Of a stretch of 5,385 bases of DNA, positions 1 through 4,732 are shown one piece after another. The notes under the pieces were generated by a model that saw only the letters and a list, made by a program, of their open reading frames with translations, was not told where the DNA came from and searched no databases. Every line of letters begins with the position of its first letter. The first letter of the stretch is position 1. The position numbers and the translations under genes were made by a program. Origin of the DNA: an uncultured bacterium (lineage in GTDB: Bacteria > Bacteroidota > Bacteroidia > Chitinophagales > Chitinophagaceae); contig CAJBPC010000280.1 in NCBI GenBank assembly GCA_903957405.1, positions 1-5,385 on the forward strand, in the 5' to 3' direction.

Positions 1-620
1 CCTGAAGGGGTCGGAAGTCCCTGCGGCCATACGGGACGGTTCGTCCAGCACTGCACCGCGGTCACTTCCCCGATAAGTCCGGAGGCGATGAGTTCCTGCG
101 TGCGTCGGACGCCGTCGCCCGAACCACCCTGGTTGCCCATCTGGGTGATGACCTTGTACTTCTTAGCGGCCTCGGTGAGGATGCGCGCTTCGTAGATGTC
201 ATGCGTCATCGGCTTCTGCAAATACACGTGCTTGCCCATCTGCATCGCCGCAAGTGATGCCACGGCATGGGTATTGTCGGGAGTGGATACGGAAACCGCA
301 TCGATGTTGTTCCGCTCCTTTTCCAGCATCTCCCGGAAATCCTTGTACACCCGAGCCTTCGGAAACCGCTTGACCGAGGATTCGATCTGACGGCCATCCA
401 CATCGGCAAATGCAACGATATTGGCTTTCGGACTCTTTGAGAACTCCGCGAGGTCGCTGGCGCCCTTGCCGCCGGCACCGATGCCTGCGATGTTGAGCTT
501 GTCACTCGGGGCGAGATACCCCTTTCCGATCACGTGTCGTGGCACAATGGTGAAGGCCGCTACACTCAGCGATGCATCACGCAGGAAATTGCGACGGGGA
601 TAGTTGCGTTTTTTCGACAT
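1..620 (-). CDS. Tat-exported Gfo/Idh/MocA family oxidoreductase (3' part cut off by window edge)
   Basis: The N-terminal 206 residues of a nucleotide-dependent sugar or cyclitol oxidoreductase are visible; the C-terminal half lies beyond the left edge. The protein starts MSKKRNYPRRNFLRDAS, with the twin-arginine motif RRNFL at residues 9-13 followed by a short hydrophobic stretch, so a Tat signal peptide is likely. A Rossmann dinucleotide-binding loop GIGAGGKG lies at residues 46-53, followed by the strand VAFADVD and then STPDNTH. The family's catalytic-loop motif EKP appears as QKP at 135-137, in the context LQKPMTH. The QKP variant is, from memory, common in exported Bacteroidota and Planctomycetes members. 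MGNQGG and a WTNRPVWPQG segment follow, also typical of that branch. The ATG at 618-620 sits directly before the Tat motif, so the start is well supported. The gene lies 52 bases downstream of the subunit 3 gene and is probably co-transcribed with it. The substrate cannot be read from this part; an inositol- or sugar-type substrate is only a family expectation. Confidence 0.93.
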   Translation of the reverse strand, partial: MSKKRNYPRRNFLRDASLSVAAFTIVPRHVIGKGYLAPSDKLNIAGIGAGGKGASDLAEFSKSPKANIVAFADVDGRQIESSVKRFPKARVYKDFREMLEKERNNIDAVSVSTPDNTHAVASLAAMQMGKHVYLQKPMTHDIYEARILTEAAKKYKVITQMGNQGGSGDGVRRTQELIASGLIGEVTAVQCWTNRPVWPQGLPTPS

Positions 621-672
621 GGCAATTATTGGGTATTAAAAAATGTTATGGGCATTTGACTTGCGACAGGAA

Positions 673-1347
673 TTAATCATACCGGACGCACTCTTTCTCT
701 TCCTTCTCCGTGTATGCCAGACCATACTGTGCCAGTACTTCAGCCGGCACACCATTCCATTGGTTCGGCTGGTTGCCGGCATATCCGATATCCTTCACCC
801 CGATCTGCGAGGTATAGAAACCCGTCGATGTGAGGTCGCGCATCAGATTGAAGAACGCCACACCCTGAGTGACTTCCGGCTTGGCCTTTTTAGGATAGGC
901 GATCTCGTCGACGATGGAGATCCGCTGATCGGCGGTGCAGTCGGTGAAGGATTTTTCAAACCTTCTGTGGCTGTGCATGTCCAGCCAGCGAAGGCCACCC
1001 CGCATCGGTGTCTGATGCTCGGGCATGTCCTTCACGATGAATTCAATGAACTCAGGTACGCCTGCATCCGAAGCATTGCCGCTGACCTCGTCGCGAGGGA
1101 TTATGATGTCTCCCAGCACGGTGATCGTCGACAGCTCATGCGGTGTGAAGAAGGTCTCAGATGTCACTTTCTTGAAATGAGCGATCTCCTCGGGCTGACG
1201 GTCCACGCCTTTTGCGGCACCTGCATTATCCACGGGCGCAGCGGAACCCGTTGCGGAGGGTGTCTCTTTCGGCTTACAGGAATCCAACAACACCCCGGAT
1301 GCCAGTGTGCCGAGCGCGATGGCTTTTAACGACTTTCTTCTGTCCAT
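673..1347 (-). CDS. Gluconate 2-dehydrogenase subunit 3 family protein (small subunit partner of GMC oxidoreductase)
   Basis: This 224-residue protein resembles the small (gamma) subunit of membrane-bound FAD-dependent sugar/gluconate dehydrogenases. The leader MDRRKSLKAIALGTL has twin arginines at residues 3-4 and a hydrophobic core to about residue 21. It ends in LDSC, a possible lipobox with Cys24, although Asp at -2 is atypical. A linker rich in Ala, Ser, Pro and Gly covers about residues 25-50. The conserved domain runs from about 66 to 205: FFTPHELSTITVLGDIIIP near 66-84, the GLRWLD helix near 118-123, FFNLMRDLTSTGFYTS near 165-180, and a C-terminal GYAGNQPNQWNGVP near 188-201. It lies 58 bases downstream of the GMC gene, the usual order of large and small subunits. 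In characterised relatives this subunit carries the Tat signal that exports the catalytic subunit; the same role here is inferred. The start ATG is fixed by the leader motif. Confidence 0.92.
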   Translation of the reverse strand: MDRRKSLKAIALGTLASGVLLDSCKPKETPSATGSAAPVDNAGAAKGVDRQPEEIAHFKKVTSETFFTPHELSTITVLGDIIIPRDEVSGNASDAGVPEFIEFIVKDMPEHQTPMRGGLRWLDMHSHRRFEKSFTDCTADQRISIVDEIAYPKKAKPEVTQGVAFFNLMRDLTSTGFYTSQIGVKDIGYAGNQPNQWNGVPAEVLAQYGLAYTEKEEKECVRYD

Positions 1348-1405
1348 ATGCTTTACGAATTACCGGTTTCAAAATAAAATTCACGCAGACGAAAATTAGG
1401 GCCGA

Positions 1406-3142
1406 TCAGATGTTTTTTTTCTTCATCTCATCCACGAGATATTCCGAAGCCCTCATGGCCAATGCCATGATCGTCCAGGTGATGTTCTTGTCGGCCTGCG
1501 ACACGAAGGAACCACCGTCCATCACAAAGAGATTCTTGCAGTCATGGGCCTGGTTGTATTTATTCAATGCCGAAAGTTTGGCATCATTCCCCATCCGCAC
1601 GGTTCCGGCCTCGTGAATGATCTTACCCGGCGAGTCAAGGCCATAGTTATTCCCCGCATTGTCATCCCCCCAGGTGATCACTGCACCCATCGCATGCATC
1701 ATCTCCCTGAAAGTCTCCTTCATATGCTTTGCCTGTTTGACTTCATAGTCGGTATGCTTGACATGGAAGCGCAGTACGGGAATCCCGAATTTATCAACCA
1801 CGTTGGGATCTATCTCGCAGTAATTGGATGCAAGGGCAATGGCCTCTCCCCTTCCCGCCATGCCGACGCCGGCACCGAAAAAGAAACGTTGGTCCTCTTT
1901 GAGTGACTTTCCGTACCCGCCTGCTTCCTTCTGCTGGCCGTTCACCGGATAACTGCCGTTCATACCTTCCATCCCAAAACCAAAACCATATGCGGGCTGT
2001 CCCATACCGCCCCAGTACTCAATGTGGTATCCTCTTGGGAAATCGAGCTTCCGGTTCTCGCCCCACCAGGGCGAATAAACATGCATCCCACCCACCCCGT
2101 CTTCATTGTAACGCTTTCGCCCGAACAGTTGTGGCAGCACGCCGCCCATCGCCGCTCCGGTGGAATCGTGCAGGTACTTGCCGACCACCCCGCTGTTGTT
2201 CGCGAGACCATTCGGATGCCTTGGAGATTTTGAATTGAGCAGCAGTCTCGCCGATTCGCAAGCACTCGCCGCCAGGATGACCGTCCGGCCAAAGACCTGG
2301 TACTCTGCCGAATCATCTTTGCTCACGTAAGAGACACCTGTGGCGATCCCTTCAGCATTGGTGAGCACTTCGCGGACCATGGCAGAAGTTATCAGGTCCA
2401 CATTGCCCGTCTTCAAAGCCGGCTTCACCAATACGGAAGAAGATGAAAAGTCGGCATGCACCGTACATCCCCGGTTGCACTGCGCACAATAGAAACACTG
2501 ACCACGCTCATCGTTGATGGGCTTGGTGAGGATCGAAAGGCGGGACGGGATGACGGGCACTCCTGACTTCTGACCGGCCTTCTTGATCATCAGTTCGTGC
2601 AACCGCGGCTTTGGCGGCGGAAGGAATATCCCATCCGGATCGTTTTCCAACCCCTCATTCGTCCCGAAGATCCCGATCAAACGGTCTAGCCTGTCGTAAT
2701 ACGGCTTGATGTCTTCATATCCGATGGGCCAGTCATCGCCTAATCCATCTATGCTCCTACGCTTAAAATCCTTCGGCCCAAAACGAAGCGATATCCTTCC
2801 CCAATGGTTGGTGCGTCCGCCGAGCATTCTTGCCCTCCACCAATCCCATTTGGTACCATTCGTGGTCGTATAAGGCTCCCCATCGATCTGCCAACCCCAA
2901 TAACTCGCATCGAAATCCCCGAAAGGCCTGAATTTCGTACTCGCTCCCCTGCGGGGTGAGTCCCACGGATTCTTCATCTGGGTGACATTCTTGGCGGGAT
3001 CATACATCGGCCCCGCCTCGAGGAGGCATACTTTCAAACCCGCCTTTGCCAGCGTGTAGGCTGCCATACCCCCACCCGCGCCGGATCCTACTATGATGGC
3101 ATCATACTGTTTCGCTTGTTTCTTAACCTGGAAATCGGGCAT
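1406..3142 (-). CDS. FAD-dependent GMC oxidoreductase (gluconate/sugar dehydrogenase-type catalytic subunit)
   Basis: A 578-residue flavoprotein of the glucose-methanol-choline family, expected to oxidise an alcohol group of a sugar, polyol or sugar acid. The N-terminal Rossmann motif YDAIIVGSGAGGG has its glycine loop at 19-25, and LLEAGP (40-45) supplies the acidic ribose contact Glu42. The GMC signature LGGRTNHWGR is at 107-116. Four cysteines are spaced C-x2-C-x2-C-x3-C at 216, 219, 222 and 226. Near the C-terminus, HEAGTVRMG supplies the probable catalytic His510 and DKNITWTIMALA supplies Asn553, matching the His/Asn pair of pyranose oxidase-type GMC enzymes. The usual NPT is NIT here. 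The frame stays open upstream to a TTG at 3227-3229, adding 29 residues. The ATG at 3140-3142 is preferred because the FAD domain follows it closely, as is usual in the family. No Tat or Sec signal is seen from this start. The subunit 3 gene follows after 58 bases. The substrate is unknown. Confidence 0.94.
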   Translation of the reverse strand: MPDFQVKKQAKQYDAIIVGSGAGGGMAAYTLAKAGLKVCLLEAGPMYDPAKNVTQMKNPWDSPRRGASTKFRPFGDFDASYWGWQIDGEPYTTTNGTKWDWWRARMLGGRTNHWGRISLRFGPKDFKRRSIDGLGDDWPIGYEDIKPYYDRLDRLIGIFGTNEGLENDPDGIFLPPPKPRLHELMIKKAGQKSGVPVIPSRLSILTKPINDERGQCFYCAQCNRGCTVHADFSSSSVLVKPALKTGNVDLITSAMVREVLTNAEGIATGVSYVSKDDSAEYQVFGRTVILAASACESARLLLNSKSPRHPNGLANNSGVVGKYLHDSTGAAMGGVLPQLFGRKRYNEDGVGGMHVYSPWWGENRKLDFPRGYHIEYWGGMGQPAYGFGFGMEGMNGSYPVNGQQKEAGGYGKSLKEDQRFFFGAGVGMAGRGEAIALASNYCEIDPNVVDKFGIPVLRFHVKHTDYEVKQAKHMKETFREMMHAMGAVITWGDDNAGNNYGLDSPGKIIHEAGTVRMGNDAKLSALNKYNQAHDCKNLFVMDGGSFVSQADKNITWTIMALAMRASEYLVDEMKKKNI

Positions 3143-3162
3143 GCTCTTTCGAATTTGTATAT

Positions 3163-3203
3163 TGTTTGCGAAAACGTAAATTAGTAAAAAAGCGGTTACC
3201 GAA
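3163..3203 (-). promoter_or_regulatory. Weak candidate Bacteroidota-type promoter of the GMC operon
   Basis: Reading the minus strand, TACGTTTT at 3171-3178 matches the Bacteroidota -7 consensus TAnnTTTG in all but the last base. TTCG at 3200-3203 is a one-mismatch version of the -33 TTTG, with a 21-base spacer. The surrounding sequence is much richer in A and T than the rest of the gap. Transcription would start about 20-25 bases before the preferred GMC ATG. With two mismatches overall this is a suggestion, supported mainly by position. The sequence just before the ATG, GAAAGAGC, is at most a weak ribosome binding site. Confidence 0.25.
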
Positions 3204-3230
3204 GATCCTGTCTGCCATTTTTTTGCCAAC

Positions 3231-3244
3231 CATCATCGATGATG
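3231..3244. repeat. 14-base perfect palindrome, intergenic copy
   Basis: CATCATCGATGATG reads identically on both strands. It lies about 90 bases upstream of the GMC start codon. The same 14 bases occur at 4191-4204 inside the arginase-family gene. On the minus strand this copy continues with G and then TTGGCAA; the other copy, on the plus strand, continues directly with TTGGCAA. It could be a binding site for a dimeric regulator, or a coincidence favoured by ATC/GAT repetition. Confidence 0.5.
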
Positions 3245-3330
3245 CCTTTTTCGCATTGACCATCACGGCTTTAGCGATGCGATTAATTAAAAGGAATGAC
3301 GCATGATGGGCCACTTGAAGTTTTGTTTCC

Positions 3331-3365
3331 AGGATCCTGCCGGTCCTGCAGCTCGGCAAGATCCT
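3331..3365 (-). repeat. Strong inverted repeat (12-pair stem, 11-base loop)
   Basis: The arms GGATCCTGCCG (3332-3342) and CGGCAAGATCC (3354-3364) are inverted copies with one difference, and an outer A/T pair at 3331 and 3365 extends them. In plus-strand RNA the difference is a C-A mismatch, whereas in minus-strand RNA it becomes a G-U wobble, so the stem is unbroken only in the direction of the surrounding genes. The loop is 11 bases. No T tract follows on either strand, so it is not a typical intrinsic terminator. It lies about 176 bases past the stop of the arginase-family gene and about 190 bases before the GMC start. Confidence 0.55.
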
Positions 3366-3394
3366 CCCTCCCCTTTGTCCGACAACCAAAATCT

Positions 3395-3417
3395 GCGGAA
3401 ATGTCTCGGCATTCCGC
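3395..3417. repeat. Short inverted repeat (8-pair stem with one bulge)
   Basis: GCGGAAATG (3395-3403) pairs with CATTCCGC (3410-3417), leaving one bulged A and a six-base loop, TCTCGG. It is 30 bases from the stronger stem-loop at 3331-3365. Alone it would be unremarkable; it is listed because it is one of a cluster in this non-coding gap. No function is assigned. Confidence 0.35.
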
Positions 3418-3540
3418 GAAAATCCAACACGGCTTCGGGTCACTTGCGGTCAATGGCAGAAGGCCTTTCTCCTTAAAAACCGCAAGCTTCAATGGTTCAC
3501 CGAACACCGGCGACCGTTGTCCACCATGCCGGCTTGCCGA

Positions 3541-4590
3541 TCAAAGATTCGCTTTGATGAAATCACTCACAAGGTACGCGATGAGCTTGCCGGTCTGTGC
3601 GCCCTCCAGTCCGCTGTCGAGCCGGACCGCCCCCTCGCAGATATGCAATCCCGCGACCTTGGCATCGCTGCCCGCGAAATTCACATACTGACGGGCATGC
3701 ATAGCCGAAATTCCGGATGGCGTCACCGCACTTGACGGCAGATCCTCAATGGCATCCATATCGAGGTCGACCATCACATACTGGTCATCGACAAATCGAA
3801 AGGCGTCCGCCACGGCATCCGTAAAGCTTCTTTTGCCGTGTAGGAATATATCCTCCATGAATGAATACTGGATGTCCACATGACTGTAAAGGTCATCTAC
3901 CATGCTTTGTGGATTGTAGTGCTCATGCAGGCCGATGACGGCATACCGGCCGAGGAAGCCCTCCTCCATGGCATATCGGAAGCCGTTGCCGCTGTGGCGG
4001 CCTTCCATGATCCGGAAGTCGGCATGCGCATCCAGGTTGATGGCACTGACTTTCGCCTTGTCCGTCTTCCCGCACTTGTGCAGGGCCTTCGCCACCCCCT
4101 TGATCATGGGATAGCTGTTGTTATGACCGCCTCCGATCAACAGGGGCATCTTGCCGGCCATGACGATCATTCTGACCAGTGCTTCGACTTCATCATCGAT
4201 GATGTTGGCAACGGCATGCCGGCACGCATCGAGCTTCTCGGCATAGGCGTTGGAATGGCGATCGATCACCTCCATGACCGGACTGAAATCGAACGCCCCC
4301 GCAAGTATGACTTCCTCGCCGGTGAATCGGTCGAGGCTCTGGATGTTCAAAAATGAATCTAAAAAAGGCGACCAGGCGGTCTCGGTGCCACCCATGCCGT
4401 GGTTCGCCTGTACCCCTATGCTTTCCGGCACGCCGAACAACACATACCGGGCGGTCGAACGCTCCATACATCCGATCGGGTCCAGCGGATCCTCGACCAC
4501 GCCGATCTTCTCCCCGAGCTTGGTCTCAAAACGACGGATCCTGGTCCGCTTCAGCACGTCCTGTTTCTGACAGAAATTGAAATGCTTCAT
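3541..4590 (-). CDS. Arginase-family (ureohydrolase) protein, formimidoylglutamase-like
   Basis: A complete 349-residue cytosolic binuclear-metal hydrolase. All expected metal ligands of the arginase fold are present: His156 in IGGGHNNS (152-159), Asp187, His189 and Asp191 in NLDAHADFR (185-193), and Asp277 and Asp279 in VDLDMDAIED (274-283). HSGNGFRYA at 199-207 matches the substrate loop that in formimidoylglutamases reads as SGT-F-R, and Glu319 in ICEG corresponds to the late conserved glutamate. The N-terminal segment VLFGVPESIGVQANHGMGG near 50-68, followed by TAW, is like Bacteroidota proteins annotated as formimidoylglutamase, which convert N-formimino-glutamate to glutamate and formamide in histidine breakdown. 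Arginase, agmatinase or guanidine-type activity cannot be excluded. No other histidine-pathway gene is in the window. The ATG at 4588-4590 fits the family; no strong ribosome binding site precedes it. A 398-base gap suggests it is not tightly coupled to the GMC operon. Confidence 0.92.
   Translation of the reverse strand: MKHFNFCQKQDVLKRTRIRRFETKLGEKIGVVEDPLDPIGCMERSTARYVLFGVPESIGVQANHGMGGTETAWSPFLDSFLNIQSLDRFTGEEVILAGAFDFSPVMEVIDRHSNAYAEKLDACRHAVANIIDDEVEALVRMIVMAGKMPLLIGGGHNNSYPMIKGVAKALHKCGKTDKAKVSAINLDAHADFRIMEGRHSGNGFRYAMEEGFLGRYAVIGLHEHYNPQSMVDDLYSHVDIQYSFMEDIFLHGKRSFTDAVADAFRFVDDQYVMVDLDMDAIEDLPSSAVTPSGISAMHARQYVNFAGSDAKVAGLHICEGAVRLDSGLEGAQTGKLIAYLVSDFIKANL
4191..4204. repeat. 14-base perfect palindrome, copy inside the arginase-family gene
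   Basis: CATCATCGATGATG is identical to the intergenic palindrome at 3231-3244. Here it encodes part of an Ile-Ile-Asp-Asp stretch (residues 130-133 of the arginase-family protein), so codon content alone could explain it. Including a one-base gap, the match to the other copy continues for seven more bases (TTGGCAA, to 4211), which makes chance less likely though still possible. Confidence 0.45.
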
Positions 4591-4633
4591 GTTGATGGGT
4601 TATATGTGTGGGCATAGCGGACAACCGGCGCGC

Positions 4634-4668
4634 TTTACTAAAAGTAAAAAAATAAATACAGAGTCAAG
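4634..4668 (-). promoter_or_regulatory. Candidate Bacteroidota-type promoter of the arginase-family gene, with a small inverted repeat
   Basis: On the minus strand, CTTG at 4665-4668 resembles the -33 TTTG. After 18 bases, TACTTTTA at 4639-4646 matches the -7 TAnnTTTG in all but the last base. The spacer is T-rich. Transcription would start about 40-45 bases before the ATG at 4588-4590. A perfect 6-base inverted repeat, TTTACT and AGTAAA around a three-base centre (4634-4648), overlaps the -7 element and could serve as a repressor site; that part is speculative. Confidence 0.4.
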
Positions 4669-4699
4669 TGCGGATCCTGTCATCATGTAACCGGCAATT

Positions 4700-4715
4700 G
4701 GAGGTCTCTGACCCC
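4700..4715 (-). terminator. Possible stem-loop after the membrane protein gene
   Basis: Reading the minus strand, GGGGTCAGAGACCTCC lies about 17 bases after the stop at 4733-4735. GGTC and GACC pair around a three-base loop, extended by a G-U and a G-C pair. It is placed where a terminator would be expected between two separately transcribed genes. No T tract follows, so it is a poor intrinsic terminator and is given low confidence. Confidence 0.2.
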
Positions 4716-4732
4716 TGATTGCATATGCTTCC

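Larger units (their letters stand above)
3143..3540. other. 398-base intergenic region with stem-loops and a palindrome, no convincing gene
   Basis: This stretch separates the stop of the arginase-family gene from the start of the GMC gene. Several short open frames cross it on both strands, but none has a recognisable domain, a good start or family-like composition. The minus-strand 74-codon frame starts at GTG, and the longest plus-strand frame runs into the arginase-family gene as antisense. On the minus strand the region holds three stem-loops, listed separately where strong enough. It also holds the palindrome CATCATCGATGATG at 3231-3244 and an AT-rich segment at about 3143-3195 likely to contain the GMC promoter. 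I see no clear factor-independent terminator, because no hairpin is followed by a T tract. It may be a long structured 3' or 5' untranslated region, or a decayed gene. Confidence 0.7.

Noticed and set aside
643..1329. Long plus-strand open frame (228 codons) opposite the subunit 3 gene
   Set aside because: It lies entirely antisense to a gene with a clear family match, has no recognisable domain, and its composition is that of a shadow frame.
1413..1420. Run of eight A bases (minus strand) near the 3' end of the GMC gene, a possible slippage site
   Set aside because: It encodes part of a short Lys-Lys-Lys-Asn tail just before the stop. A frameshift there would alter only the last few residues, so no function is suggested.
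3123..3443. Minus-strand frame of 106 codons overlapping the start of the GMC gene
   Set aside because: It overlaps the GMC start in another frame and spans the stem-loop and promoter-like region, with no domain evidence.
3443..3486. 8-base inverted repeat CTTGCGGT / ACCGCAAG with a 28-base loop, suggestive of a terminator
   Set aside because: A repeat of this length and spacing is expected a few times by chance in a window this size, and no T tract follows on either strand.
3283..3507. Minus-strand 74-codon frame in the intergenic gap
   Set aside because: It starts at GTG without a clear ribosome binding site and resembles no family I know. It also crosses the stem-loops, so it is treated as non-coding.
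3296..3691. Plus-strand frame of 131 codons with AAAAGGA seven bases before its ATG
   Set aside because: The AAAAGGA looks like a ribosome binding site, but the product has no recognisable domain and its second half runs antisense into the arginase-family gene.
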